Part shown: piece after piece, positions 24,663 through 34,213 of the stretch
Layout of the letters: the number at the start of each line of letters is the position of its first letter
Position numbering within the stretch: the stretch's first letter is position 1
NCBI RefSeq assembly: GCF_013927005.1
Contig: NZ_CP055930.1
Coordinates: forward strand, 1,984,001 to 2,048,000
Origin: Enterobacter sp. RHBSTW-00175
Lineage (GTDB): Bacteria > Pseudomonadota > Gammaproteobacteria > Enterobacterales > Enterobacteriaceae
Direction: 5' to 3'
DNA: 64,000 nucleotides
Translations under genes and position numbers: made by a program
The notes under the pieces: generated by a model
Databases searched by the model: none
Told to the model about the DNA's origin: nothing
What the model saw: the letters and a program-made list of their open reading frames with translations, nothing else

Positions 24663-25005
24663 CCTGAGTGTACTGCGGTGCTGATAACATTTTACGCACC
24701 GCAACCATGACCTTCTGCGGATCGCGCAGAAAAGCGTTAATCCCGCACTTCACATAGCGGGTATGTTCAAAACGTTCGCTTCCCGCCAGTTCAATATCAG
24801 TGATGAGTAACACGACATCTGCACGGCGAATATCGTCTTCCGTGAGCGTACTTTCCACGCCCAGAGCGCCCTGAGTCTCAATGTGAACGTTCCATTTTTC
24901 CTGCTGACATAACTTTTCCAGTCGTTCTGCGGCCATATAGGTATGTGCCACACCGCTGACACAGGCAGTCACCGCCACCAAATAACGCCCCGTTATCACT
25001 GTCAT
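24649..25005 (-). CDS. frwD: FrwD, fructose-like PTS IIB component
   Basis: 118 residues (E. coli 113). Fructose-type EIIB domain with the phosphorylated cysteine in VTACVSGVAHTYMAAERL near the N-terminus. It would pass phosphate from an EIIA to sugar bound in EIIC. It starts 2 bp after the pflC stop and is the last gene of the frwC-frwB-pflD-pflC-frwD transcript. A second IIB (frwB) is present in the same cluster, so one may serve another IIC or act in regulation. The 3' end overlaps yijO by 14 nt. Confidence 0.9.
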   Translation of the reverse strand: MTVITGRYLVAVTACVSGVAHTYMAAERLEKLCQQEKWNVHIETQGALGVESTLTEDDIRRADVVLLITDIELAGSERFEHTRYVKCGINAFLRDPQKVMVAVRKMLSAPQYTQVILD

Positions 25006-25007
25006 TC

Positions 25008-25883
25008 CTAACCTCCTACGGTGACCTGGAACCCTTCACGTTCAGCCATTTGACGCATCGATGCAACCTCATCCTCTGTCGGAGGAGTCACCTGCCGCAT
25101 CCCCCACTCCTGCTCCAGCAGACGGTATTTTGGTTCTCCGTACTGATGGAAAGGTAGCAGGTGCAGTTGCCGTATCCCTGAAGGTATCAGAAACGCGAGC
25201 ACCCGCGCCATGTTGGTGTCGTTGAGCGTATGGCCTGGAATAAGAGGTACGCGGGGGATTACGTTCACACCCGCTGCCACCAGTTGTAAGAAGTTATCCA
25301 GGACTCTGGGCAAATTGATTGCCAGCGAGGCACGTGCCTGATCGGGATCCATCATCTTCAAATCAAACAGCACTTCATCGCACTGTCGGGCCAGAGGCAG
25401 TAATCGTGACAAAGGCGCATCACCTGCGGTTTCAATGGCGGTATGTACACCATAGCGACGCAGTCGCTGGAAAAAATGGGTCGCAAAAGAGGCCTGCATC
25501 AGAACTTCGCCACCGGAAAGCGTGACCCCACCGCCCGAAGAGCGAAAGAAGACATCGTCCTTCATCACCTCATGTTCAAGCTCATCCAGGGTCACATCCC
25601 TGCCGATACGCTCAAACGCACCTGACGGGCACTCATCAGCATCACGCAGACAGGGGGCACAATGCAGACACTTACTTTCCCGGCGTACCGTCTCGATTTT
25701 CGGCGAGATTGATTCCGGATTAGCACACCAGGGGCAGCTGTGAGGGCAGCCTTTAAAAAAGACGACCGTGCGGATACCACGTCCGTCATTTAACGAGTAG
25801 CGCTGGATGTTGAAAATGCGCGCCATATCGGCGCGCGCTTCAACCACGTTACAACTGATGCGCTGTACGACGGATAATATCAT
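25008..25883 (-). CDS. pflC: PflC, glycyl-radical-enzyme activating enzyme (radical SAM)
   Basis: 291 residues from the ATG at 25883, chosen because AAGGAG lies about 8 bases upstream and the length matches E. coli PflC (292). The alternative ATG at 25826 would remove 19 residues, and 25931 would add 16. The radical-SAM CX3CX2C motif is GCPHSCPWC. A second cysteine cluster (CLHCAPCLRDADECPSGA) is the ferredoxin-like insertion of GRE activases, and GGGVTLSGGEVLMQ is the SAM-binding loop. It makes the glycyl radical on PflD from SAM. It overlaps the 3' end of pflD by 35 nt. Confidence 0.93.
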   Translation of the reverse strand: MILSVVQRISCNVVEARADMARIFNIQRYSLNDGRGIRTVVFFKGCPHSCPWCANPESISPKIETVRRESKCLHCAPCLRDADECPSGAFERIGRDVTLDELEHEVMKDDVFFRSSGGGVTLSGGEVLMQASFATHFFQRLRRYGVHTAIETAGDAPLSRLLPLARQCDEVLFDLKMMDPDQARASLAINLPRVLDNFLQLVAAGVNVIPRVPLIPGHTLNDTNMARVLAFLIPSGIRQLHLLPFHQYGEPKYRLLEQEWGMRQVTPPTEDEVASMRQMAEREGFQVTVGG

Positions 25884-28143
25884 CCTGGATCTCCTTCGAC
25901 AGCTCAACAAAGAAGGCGCTGTACCCAGCAACGCGTACTACCAGCCCGGCGAAATCCTGCGGGCGTGACTGCGCTTCTCGTAATGTATCCGCATTCACCA
26001 CGTTGAACTGGACATGCTGTAGTTTTAGCTGGGTAAATGCGCGAAGAAAATCGACCAATTTTTGCAGCCCGGCATCCCCTTCCAGCGTCGCAGGGGTGAA
26101 CTTCACGTTCAATAGCGTACCATTAGATAACAGATAGTTATCCAGCTTGCTCACCGATTTCAGTACCGCCGTTGGGCCTTGCATATCTTGCCCAAGCATC
26201 GGCGAAAGACCGCCATCTGCCAGTTGCTCACCGGCATAGCGGCCATCAGGTGTCGCGCCAACTACGGCTCCCAGTGGCACATGTGCCGATACGGTATAAG
26301 ATCCCGGCGTGAACTGCCCACCGCGCGGATTCCGGTATTTTTCTACCTCTTTACAGTAGTGGCGCAGCAGTTGAGCGCTGATGTTATCGACATCATCGAT
26401 ATCATTACCGTATTTCTCGAAGCGATTGATCAGGCGGGCACGTACTTTTTCCCCTTCGGAGGTGGCGAAGTTAGCTTTTAACACTGCCAGAAGTTCATCA
26501 AAACTTAAGCGTTGCTGTTCAAAGACCAGTCCTTTCAGGGCATGAAGCGAATCGCTTAGATTCGCTATCCCGATCCCCTGAACACCAGAGAAGTTATAGC
26601 GCGCCCCCCCCTCAGTAATATCTTTTCCTTTATCCAGACAATCACTTATGAAGGAAGAGAGTAGCGGTACCGGCGCCCAGTCACGATGGCCAATATCACA
26701 GATATTGCTTCCCTCAACCATCAGCGCAATGTAGTGATTAATCTTCGCGCGAATGTGCTCAAGCAACCCCTCATAAGTCAGCTCGGTATTTCCCTCATTA
26801 TCCTGCATGGCAATTTCCATTACTTTCAGCAGGTTAAACATGGCAATATCGTGCAGACCATACGTTTTACCCGGAATCGACAACTCAACGCAGCCGACAA
26901 CCGCGTAATCACGCGCATCTTCCAGCGACACTCCCCGATTCAAAAAGGCAGGAACAACAACCTCGTCGTTAAAAATCTGCGGAATACCGGTGCCCAGGCG
27001 GATTGTCTCGGCGGTTTTGAGCAGAAATGGCCTGTCGATAAGCTCATTCACCCGTACGCCAAGGTTCGGCTGCGGAAGCTGAATGCTCTGGTAGGCATCC
27101 AGACACAGGAAAGAAAGTACGTTAACGGCACTTCGCCCGTTTTCGGTCAGCCCGCCCAATAGCGCGGTATAGCCAGTCGGGAAACCAGCGAAATAGCGGG
27201 CACTACTGGTCGAACGTAAGAGCACCACGTCATTGCACTTCACCCACAGTGATTCCAGTAGTTCTTTAAGGAATGCAGGCTCTTCACCCTGCGAAAGTGA
27301 TGCCTGATAAAACGGCAGCATATACTGGTCAAAACGCCCGATTGAGAGGGAACTGGCGTTGGATTCGTACTGTAAAATGACGTTCATGTACCAGAATAGC
27401 TGACACGCTTGCCAGAAGGTTTGCGGCTTATGATGTGCGTTATGACGCGAGATTTCGGCAATCTTCAGTAATTCTTCACGCCGGGTGGTTTCACTGAGTT
27501 CTGCCGACTCCTCAGCCAGTAATGCATAACGCAAAATATGACGCTGGGACGCTTCAAGAAGGATCAGCGCCGCAGCATAGAAGGTGTTCCTGGTATCGCG
27601 GGTGCAGTGGTCACGCATTTCTGCCACCAGTGCATCCAGGCCGTTATTCAACAGGCGCGGGTAATCAATAATGATATGCCCCTGCCCTTTATCCGTCTGG
27701 TTAACGCTAAAAATCTGCGTCCCCACCGCGGCTTTAACCTCGTCCGTCATCTGGCTGTTGATAAAATCCTTCATCGACCGCTTTTCCCAGTAGGGATAGA
27801 GCAGATCCCGGTAGGTCTGCTTATCTTCATCACTGATGTCGAAGCGGTCCTGTGGCCGGGTAGCAAACTGATCCAGTTCCTGAAGGAGCCAGTAGGGATC
27901 CATCTCAGGCGACATAATACCTGCACGCGGTTTGACAGTACGGTTCCCGGCAATCAGTTCCTCATCACGAATCGCGATATTCACGTGGTCAAGAATGTAC
28001 GCCGTGGCTTTCGCGCGCCTGATAATCGCTGGCTCACCTTCCGTCTGCTGATGGCTGGCAGTGTAGAGCAAAGCACGTTCTAGTGAGATTTCACGCGGGT
28101 TGGCAAAGAGTGCGTCTTTCAAACGCTGGGTACGATTCGTCAT
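25849..28143 (-). CDS. pflD: PflD, glycyl radical enzyme (dehydratase/lyase-type)
   Basis: 764 residues (E. coli 765). The C-terminal radical site is RVAGYSAFF with Gly740; the thiyl residue is Cys418 in YAVVGCVEL, where the adjacent Glu420 gives the CxE arrangement of dehydratase-type enzymes rather than the CC pair of pyruvate formate-lyase. So the name 'formate acetyltransferase 2' is probably wrong. From memory, E. coli relatives YbiW and PflD have been reported to act on 1,5-anhydroglucitol 6-phosphate; the neighbours (PTS, FsaB, GldA) fit, but the substrate here is inference. It works only anaerobically and needs PflC. Confidence 0.94.
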   Translation of the reverse strand: MTNRTQRLKDALFANPREISLERALLYTASHQQTEGEPAIIRRAKATAYILDHVNIAIRDEELIAGNRTVKPRAGIMSPEMDPYWLLQELDQFATRPQDRFDISDEDKQTYRDLLYPYWEKRSMKDFINSQMTDEVKAAVGTQIFSVNQTDKGQGHIIIDYPRLLNNGLDALVAEMRDHCTRDTRNTFYAAALILLEASQRHILRYALLAEESAELSETTRREELLKIAEISRHNAHHKPQTFWQACQLFWYMNVILQYESNASSLSIGRFDQYMLPFYQASLSQGEEPAFLKELLESLWVKCNDVVLLRSTSSARYFAGFPTGYTALLGGLTENGRSAVNVLSFLCLDAYQSIQLPQPNLGVRVNELIDRPFLLKTAETIRLGTGIPQIFNDEVVVPAFLNRGVSLEDARDYAVVGCVELSIPGKTYGLHDIAMFNLLKVMEIAMQDNEGNTELTYEGLLEHIRAKINHYIALMVEGSNICDIGHRDWAPVPLLSSFISDCLDKGKDITEGGARYNFSGVQGIGIANLSDSLHALKGLVFEQQRLSFDELLAVLKANFATSEGEKVRARLINRFEKYGNDIDDVDNISAQLLRHYCKEVEKYRNPRGGQFTPGSYTVSAHVPLGAVVGATPDGRYAGEQLADGGLSPMLGQDMQGPTAVLKSVSKLDNYLLSNGTLLNVKFTPATLEGDAGLQKLVDFLRAFTQLKLQHVQFNVVNADTLREAQSRPQDFAGLVVRVAGYSAFFVELSKEIQDDIIRRTAHQL

Positions 28144-28194
28144 GAGGGAACTCCTGTAACGGGAAACCAGCCCGCCCCAAAGGGCGGGAGAGCA

Positions 28195-28515
28195 TCAGGC
28201 GGTTTGCGCCAGATGGGCATCAATTTTGTTCATGATGGCGTCGGCGCGTTTGACTGCGTCACTGATATTGACGCGAACGATAGTCTTCCCGGCAAAACGC
28301 TCTTCAAATTTAATGCCGATATCTTTGGTCAGGATAACCATATCCGCCGCGGCAATATCTTCACTCGTCAGCTCGTTCTCAAGACCAATCGACCCCTGTG
28401 TTTCAACCTTCACCTCCCAACCTTTGGCTTTAGCCGCGCTTTCCAGCGCTTCGGCGGCCATGTAGGTATGGGCAACGCCAGACGGACATGCTGTTACTGC
28501 GATAATTCGGGCCAT
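28195..28515 (-). CDS. frwB: FrwB, fructose-like PTS IIB component
   Basis: 106 residues (E. coli 106). EIIB-fructose domain with the phosphocysteine in VTACPSGVAHTYMAAEAL. It lies 14 bp after frwC and upstream of pflD in the same transcript, so it is the likely phosphodonor for the FrwC permease. It resembles FrwD through the whole N-terminal half, indicating a duplication. Confidence 0.95.
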   Translation of the reverse strand: MARIIAVTACPSGVAHTYMAAEALESAAKAKGWEVKVETQGSIGLENELTSEDIAAADMVILTKDIGIKFEERFAGKTIVRVNISDAVKRADAIMNKIDAHLAQTA

Positions 28516-28529
28516 GTTCTCTTCCTCAT

Positions 28530-29609
28530 TCAGTTAATTTCGAAATCCAGATCCAGGTCATCCTCTTTTTTCTCGACCTGTTTCGCATTCCTGCGGGCAA
28601 GGCTCTTCAGCACGTTGACGCTAATGGCCGTCACCAATGCCCCCACTGCAACCGCTGCGATATAGCCAAACTTGCCTTCCACCACAGGAAGAACGATCAG
28701 CCCACCCCATCCGGCATAACACTGTGCCCCCATCACGGCAGCCGTTACCGCACCACACGCAGAGCCCAGCATGATGGAAGGAATAACACGCAAAGGGTCG
28801 GCAGCGGCAAACGGAATAGCCCCTTCGGTGACACCCACACAACCCATCACCAGCGCCGCTTTACCCGCTTCACGTTCTTCATCAGTAAAATTTTTACGGT
28901 TAATCAGCGTCGCCAGGCCTAAACCCAGTGGTGGAACACAAATACCGACCGCTGCAATCGCCACCACGGTATAGACACCCTGAGCGACGCAAATAAGCAT
29001 GAAGGCATAAGCCACCTTGTTTATTGGGCCGCCCATATCAAAGGCCAACATGAGTCCGATGATGACGGCCAACACCACGATGCTGCCTTGCTGCATTCCC
29101 TGTAGCCATTGCGTTAAGCCCGCCGTTAACGCACCCACAGGTTCGCCCAGCCCCCACATCATGATGCCCGCAGTAATAAAGGTGCCGATGACAGGGATAA
29201 TGAAAATAGGCATAACGGAGCGCAGGATCTTTGGCACCGGCAGTTTTTTCAGGTACCAGACAACAATCCCACCGAGGAGCCCGGCAATAATGGCCCCGAA
29301 GAAACCAGCGCCGAAGCTGTTACCAACCCAGGCCGCTATGGCGCAGGGAGCCAGCGCAGTACGTTCTGCAATGGAATAGCCTATGTAAGCCGCCAGAAAG
29401 GGGACCATCAGCGTTAACCCCGCAACGCCGATATCGAACAGTTTTTTCAGGTTGGGATCCGTTGCGGCATCCGGTACAGCGCCCTTGCCATACAGCATGA
29501 CCGAGACCGCCAGCAAAATGCCGCCCGCGACCACGAACGGGATCATATGTGACACCCCGGTCATCAGATGCTGCCGCGTGTTCTTGAGAATATGCACCAA
29601 CTCTTTCAT
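28530..29609 (-). CDS. frwC: FrwC, fructose-like PTS IIC permease
   Basis: 359 residues from the ATG at 29609 (MKELVHILKNTRQHLMTGVS), with AGGAGCGGCAT upstream; this equals E. coli FrwC. About eight to ten membrane segments and the IIC motif GVTEGAIPFAAADP are visible, ending in an acidic tail EKKEDDLDLDFEIN. It is the inner-membrane channel of a fructose-like PTS whose sugar is not established. It is divergent from ptsA, which supplies the HPr, EI and EIIA functions on one polypeptide. Confidence 0.95.
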   Translation of the reverse strand: MKELVHILKNTRQHLMTGVSHMIPFVVAGGILLAVSVMLYGKGAVPDAATDPNLKKLFDIGVAGLTLMVPFLAAYIGYSIAERTALAPCAIAAWVGNSFGAGFFGAIIAGLLGGIVVWYLKKLPVPKILRSVMPIFIIPVIGTFITAGIMMWGLGEPVGALTAGLTQWLQGMQQGSIVVLAVIIGLMLAFDMGGPINKVAYAFMLICVAQGVYTVVAIAAVGICVPPLGLGLATLINRKNFTDEEREAGKAALVMGCVGVTEGAIPFAAADPLRVIPSIMLGSACGAVTAAVMGAQCYAGWGGLIVLPVVEGKFGYIAAVAVGALVTAISVNVLKSLARRNAKQVEKKEDDLDLDFEIN

Positions 29610-29710
29610 ATGCCGCTCCTGGACTATATCCATAAAGATGTTGTGGCAAACAATAGGCAATCAGGAAGAGGCCGGACAGGAGACAAAAAGGCCATTTACT
29701 GGATTTTTGT

Positions 29711-29797
29711 AATGTCGAAATAAAAATGCGATCCGCCTCGACATTTCATACCCAGGTCCTATTAAGCAAACCATCACAACCTGTGAGTCAAATCTCA
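29711..29797. promoter_or_regulatory. frwC/ptsA divergent control region: inverted repeat and CRP-like site
   Basis: The 304-bp gap 29610-29913 contains a perfect 8-bp inverted repeat AATGTCGA (29711-29718) / TCGACATT (29738-29745). It also contains TGTGA-N6-TCTCA (29782-29797), close to the CRP consensus TGTGA-N6-TCACA. The region is AT-rich with several possible promoters. I see no gene here. Both sites are candidate operators by sequence only. Confidence 0.5.
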
Positions 29798-29913
29798 CTT
29801 TCGAATGGATATTACATTTGTCCAGCTTTTGGCAGATTTGTCACATGGCGCTCTTCATCACCACACTCGTATGCTGTCTGCAATAAATGACTATTGGTTT
29901 CAGGAGTGTGTGT

Positions 29914-32415
29914 ATGGCTCTGGTTGTGGAATTTACCTGTGAACTGCCTAACGGCGTTCACGCGCGTCCGGCAAGTCATGTTGAAACGCTGTGCAATACG
30001 TTTATCGCGCAAATTGAGTGGCACAACCTGCGTAACGACCGTAAAGGCGATGCCAGGAGTGCACTGGCTCTTATTGGCACCGATACCCTGGCAGGCGATG
30101 CCTGTCGTCTGATTATCAACGGCGAAGATGAACAAAGCGCCCATCAGCGGCTGGCACAATGGCTGCGGGATGAGTTTCCGCACTGTGATGCCCCGCTTGC
30201 TGAAGCCATCAATACCGAACTTGACCCATTGCCGGAATCACTCACCCGCCTTAACCCCACGCTGTTCCGTGCACTGCCCGTATGCAGCGGCAGTGCACAG
30301 GGCATCCTGACAATATTAACGTCGCTGGATCTCAACGCCCTGTCCGATTTACCCGATGCAAAAAGCCCGGAAGAAGAACAGTCTGCGCTGGATAACGGCC
30401 TGATTCTGCTGGTGAAAAACATTGAGCTACGTGCGCTGGACACCGACAGTACTGCCAGCGCCATTCTGGAAGCACATCGTTCGCTGGCTACGGACACGTC
30501 GCTACGCCAACACCTGCTGGCAGGAGTGAACCAGGGGTTGAGTTGTGCGATGGCAACTATCGCAACAGCGAACCATTTCTGCGGCGAGTTCTCCCGTTCC
30601 AGCAGCAGTTATTTGCAGGAACGTGTGCTGGATGTCCGCGATGTCTGCTATCAGCTTTTACAGCAAATCTACGGGGAACAGCGTTTCCCAACGCCAGGAC
30701 AACTCATCCAGCCGACCATTTGCCTCGCGGATGATTTAACGCCCGGCCAGTTTCTGGAACTTGATAAAACCATGCTCAAAGGGCTGCTGTTAAAAAGCGG
30801 CGGAACAACCTCGCATACCGTGATCCTTGCGCGTTCTTTTAATATCCCGACGCTGGTCGGCGTTGATAGTGAAAGCTTGCTTCAGTGGCGTAACCAGCCC
30901 GTCTTTGTGGATGGCAATGCTGGCGCTGTTGTGGTCAATGCCTGCGATGCAGTGGCACGCTACTACCGCCAGGAAGAGCGCGTGCAACAAAAGATAAGCG
31001 AGCAGCAAAGTCTCTGGCTTAACCGTGAGGCCAGAACAGCCGATGGACTGCGAATCGAGATTGCCGCCAACATTGCCCATGCGGCAGAGGCTCAGGCGGC
31101 ATTCGGCAACGGCGCAGAGGGGGTTGGCCTGTTCCGCACCGAAATGCTGTATATGGATCGCACCAGCGCACCCGGCGAAAATGAGCTATACAACATTTTC
31201 TGTCAGGCGCTTGAATGTGCAAACGGGCGCAGCATTATTGTGCGAACCATGGATATCGGCGGCGACAAGCCGGTGGATTACCTGAACATTCCGGCAGAGA
31301 ACAACCCCTTCCTCGGCTACCGTGCCGTGCGCATTTATGAAGAGTACTCTGTGCTTTTCGCTACCCAGCTGCGGGCAATCCTGCGTGCCTCCGCGCATGG
31401 CAAACTAAAAATCATGATCCCGATGATCTCCTCCATGGAAGAGATCCTGTGGGTAAAAGAAAAACTCGCCGAAGCGAAACAGCAACTTCGCGCCGAACAT
31501 ATTCCGTTTGATGAGAAAATCCCTCTTGGCATCATGCTGGAAGTGCCATCGGTGATGTTCATCATTGACCAGTGCTGCGAAGAGATTGATTTCTTTAGCA
31601 TCGGCAGCAATGACCTGACGCAGTATCTGCTGGCTGTCGACCGCGACAACGCCAAAGTCACACGGCATTACAACAGTCTGAACCCGGCATTTCTTCGGGC
31701 GCTGGATTACGCCGTGCAGGCCGTTCATCGCCAGGGAAAATGGATTGGCTTGTGTGGTGAATTGGGTGCGAAAGGCTCGGTGCTGCCACTGCTGGTTGGC
31801 CTGGGGCTGGACGAACTCAGCATGGGCTCGCCTGCCATCCCTGCCACCAAAGCCCGTCTGGCACAACTTGATAGCCGCGCCTGTCGGCAGCTGCTGAACC
31901 AGGCGATGGCTTGCCGCACCTCACTCGAAGTAGAACACCTGTTGGCGCAGTTCCGCATGAATCAACAGGACACACCGTTGGTGACGCCGCGCTGCATTTC
32001 ACTGCATAACGACTGGAACAGTAAGGAAGAGGTCATGAAAGGAATGACCGACAACCTGCTGCTCGCAGGGCGTTGCCGCTATCCCCGCAAGCTGGAGGCC
32101 GATTTGTGGGCACGCGAGGCCGTATTCTCCACCGGGCTTGGCTTTAGTTTCGCCATTCCGCACAGCAAATCCGAACATATTGAGCAATCCACCATCAGCG
32201 TTGCACGCCTGAAATCCCCGGTTATGTGGGGCGATGAAGAAGCGCAATTCATCATTATGCTCACACTGAACAAACACGCCGCAGGCGACCAGCATATGCG
32301 TATTTTCTCCCGCCTGGCTCGTCGCATCATGCATGAAGATTTCCGCAGCGCACTGGTTAACGCCAGCTCAGAAGAGGCAATCGCCTCCCTGTTACAGCAC
32401 GAATTAGAACTTTAA
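29914..32415 (+). CDS. ptsA: PtsA (FrwA), HPr-Enzyme I-EIIA multiphosphoryl transfer protein
   Basis: 833 residues from the ATG at 29914 with CAGGAG upstream; an ATG at 29887 adds nine residues without an RBS. Three domains occur in order. The HPr-like domain has phospho-His16 in NGVHARPAS. Enzyme I has the active His in GGTTSHTVILARS and the PEP-binding IMLEVPS, FSIGSNDLTQY and GLCGELG blocks. The C-terminal EIIA-fructose domain has His in FAIPHSKSEH. It can take phosphate from PEP and deliver it to FrwB/FrwD, making the cluster independent of PtsHI. It forms an apparent operon with fsaB and gldA (12-bp gaps). Confidence 0.95.
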   Translation: MALVVEFTCELPNGVHARPASHVETLCNTFIAQIEWHNLRNDRKGDARSALALIGTDTLAGDACRLIINGEDEQSAHQRLAQWLRDEFPHCDAPLAEAINTELDPLPESLTRLNPTLFRALPVCSGSAQGILTILTSLDLNALSDLPDAKSPEEEQSALDNGLILLVKNIELRALDTDSTASAILEAHRSLATDTSLRQHLLAGVNQGLSCAMATIATANHFCGEFSRSSSSYLQERVLDVRDVCYQLLQQIYGEQRFPTPGQLIQPTICLADDLTPGQFLELDKTMLKGLLLKSGGTTSHTVILARSFNIPTLVGVDSESLLQWRNQPVFVDGNAGAVVVNACDAVARYYRQEERVQQKISEQQSLWLNREARTADGLRIEIAANIAHAAEAQAAFGNGAEGVGLFRTEMLYMDRTSAPGENELYNIFCQALECANGRSIIVRTMDIGGDKPVDYLNIPAENNPFLGYRAVRIYEEYSVLFATQLRAILRASAHGKLKIMIPMISSMEEILWVKEKLAEAKQQLRAEHIPFDEKIPLGIMLEVPSVMFIIDQCCEEIDFFSIGSNDLTQYLLAVDRDNAKVTRHYNSLNPAFLRALDYAVQAVHRQGKWIGLCGELGAKGSVLPLLVGLGLDELSMGSPAIPATKARLAQLDSRACRQLLNQAMACRTSLEVEHLLAQFRMNQQDTPLVTPRCISLHNDWNSKEEVMKGMTDNLLLAGRCRYPRKLEADLWAREAVFSTGLGFSFAIPHSKSEHIEQSTISVARLKSPVMWGDEEAQFIIMLTLNKHAAGDQHMRIFSRLARRIMHEDFRSALVNASSEEAIASLLQHELEL

Positions 32416-32427
32416 CGAGGAAGAGTA

Positions 32428-33090
32428 ATGGAACTGTATCTGGATACCGCCAACGTGGCGGAAGTTGAACGCCTGGCGCGCATCTTCCCGATTGCGGGTG
32501 TTACCACCAACCCAAGTATTGTGGCTGCCAGCCGTGAATCTATCTGGGACGTGCTGCCACGTCTGCAAAAAGCTATCGGGCCGGAAGGCACGCTGTTCGC
32601 CCAGACCATGAGCCGTGATGCAGAGGGCATGGTGGCAGAGGCCAAACGCCTGAGTAACGCCATACCGGATATCGTAGTGAAAATCCCGGTGACCGCTCAG
32701 GGGCTTATCGCGATCAAAGCGTTGAAAAAAGAGGGGATTACCACGCTAGGCACCGCCGTTTACAGCGCCGCGCAGGGTTTACTGGCCGCACTCGCAGGGG
32801 CGAAATATGTCGCACCGTATGTCAACCGCGTTGATGCACAGGGCGGTGATGGCATTCGCATGGTTCAGGAGCTGCAGACTCTGCTGGAACTGCACGCGCC
32901 AGAAAGCATGGTGCTGGCCGCCAGTTTTAAAACACCACGACAGGCGCTGGACTGCCTGCTTGCCGGATGTGAAGCAATCACACTTCCTTTAGATGTAGCG
33001 CAACAAATGCTCGGCACTCCGGCGGTAGAGTCAGCCATAGAGAAGTTCGAGCAAGACTGGAAAAACGCGTTTGGTAACCTCAACCTCTAA
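32428..33090 (+). CDS. fsaB: Fructose-6-phosphate aldolase FsaB (TalC)
   Basis: 220 residues, as E. coli FsaB. Transaldolase-like TIM barrel with the Schiff-base Lys85 in [10 protein letters not shown] and VTTNPS near the N-terminus. It cleaves fructose 6-phosphate to dihydroxyacetone and glyceraldehyde 3-phosphate and accepts hydroxyacetone readily, so it also acts on 1-deoxyfructose 6-phosphate. It sits 12 bp after ptsA and 12 bp before gldA, whose product reduces dihydroxyacetone and hydroxyacetone. This order suggests a single catabolic pathway. Confidence 0.97.
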   Translation: MELYLDTANVAEVERLARIFPIAGVTTNPSIVAASRESIWDVLPRLQKAIGPEGTLFAQTMSRDAEGMVAEAKRLSNAIPDIVVKIPVTAQGLIAIKALKKEGITTLGTAVYSAAQGLLAALAGAKYVAPYVNRVDAQGGDGIRMVQELQTLLELHAPESMVLAASFKTPRQALDCLLAGCEAITLPLDVAQQMLGTPAVESAIEKFEQDWKNAFGNLNL

Positions 33091-33102
33091 GGGAGAAATG
33101 TT

Positions 33103-34206
33103 ATGGACCGTATCATTCAATCGCCGGGGAAATACATCCAGGGCGCTGATGTTCTCACCCGTCTGGGCGACTATCTGAAACCGCTGGCAAAACGTTGGCT
33201 GGTAGTTGGCGATAAATTTGTACTGGGTTTTGCCGAAGAGACCCTGCGTGAAAGCTTCAAAAAAGCGGAACTGCACGTCGAAATCGCACCATTTGGCGGC
33301 GAATGTTCGCAAAATGAAATCGACCGTCTGAAAAAGCTGGCCGACAGCGCCGACTGCATGGCGGTACTGGGTATTGGCGGCGGTAAAACGCTGGATACCG
33401 CTAAAGCACTGGCTCACTTTATGGACGTGCCGGTTGCTATCGCCCCAACCATTGCCTCCACCGATGCACCTTGCAGCGCCCTTTCCGTTATATATACCGA
33501 CAGCGGTGAGTTCGATCGCTACCTGATGCTGCCACACAACCCGAACATGGTGATTGTCGATACCAAAGTGGTGGCGGGCGCACCAGCACGCCTGCTGGCG
33601 GCGGGTATTGGTGATGCACTGGCCACCTGGTTTGAAGCTCGCGCCTGTTCCCGCAGCGGCGCAACCACCATGGCGGGCGGCAAATGTACCCAGGCTGCTT
33701 TAGCGCTGGCGGAACTGTGCTACAACACGCTGGTTGAAGAGGGTGAAAAAGCGATGCTGGCAGCGGAACAGCACGTGGTCACACCGGCGCTGGAGCGCAT
33801 CATCGAAGCCAATACCTATCTCAGCGGCGTCGGTTTTGAGAGCGGCGGGCTGGCAGCAGCACATGCCATTCATAACGGGATGACGGCAGTACCAGAAGCC
33901 CACCACTTCTATCACGGTGAAAAAGTGGCGTTCGGCACACTCACACAGCTGGTTCTGGAAAACGCACCGGTTGAAGAGATAGAAACCGTTGCCGCGCTTT
34001 GCCACAGCGTAGGGCTGCCAATTACCCTGGCGCAGCTGGATATCAAAGAGAATATTCTGGCGAAAATGCGTCTGATCGCTGAAGCGGCCTGTGCCGAAGG
34101 TGAAACCATTCACAACATGCCGGGCGGTGTGTCGCCGGATCAGGTTTACGCCGCGCTGCTGGTTGCAGACCAGTACGGACAGCGGTTCTTACAGGAGTGG
34201 GAGTAA
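33103..34206 (+). CDS. gldA: Glycerol dehydrogenase GldA
   Basis: 367 residues, equal to E. coli. NAD-dependent, zinc-containing iron-alcohol-dehydrogenase family enzyme. Visible are [14 protein letters not shown] (NAD), [18 protein letters not shown], a metal-binding Asp in [12 protein letters not shown] and histidines in [10 protein letters not shown] and [12 protein letters not shown]. It interconverts glycerol and dihydroxyacetone, and hydroxyacetone and 1,2-propanediol. Being third in the ptsA-fsaB-gldA operon, it would dispose of the aldolase's ketone product while regenerating NAD+. Followed by a REP-like hairpin and a bidirectional terminator. Confidence 0.97.
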   Translation: MDRIIQSPGKYIQGADVLTRLGDYLKPLAKRWLVVGDKFVLGFAEETLRESFKKAELHVEIAPFGGECSQNEIDRLKKLADSADCMAVLGIGGGKTLDTAKALAHFMDVPVAIAPTIASTDAPCSALSVIYTDSGEFDRYLMLPHNPNMVIVDTKVVAGAPARLLAAGIGDALATWFEARACSRSGATTMAGGKCTQAALALAELCYNTLVEEGEKAMLAAEQHVVTPALERIIEANTYLSGVGFESGGLAAAHAIHNGMTAVPEAHHFYHGEKVAFGTLTQLVLENAPVEEIETVAALCHSVGLPITLAQLDIKENILAKMRLIAEAACAEGETIHNMPGGVSPDQVYAALLVADQYGQRFLQEWE

Positions 34207-34213
34207 CAAAAAT

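Noticed and set aside
25008..25931. Upstream start of pflC at 25931
   Set aside because: No RBS there; the ATG at 25883 has AAGGAG and gives the family length.
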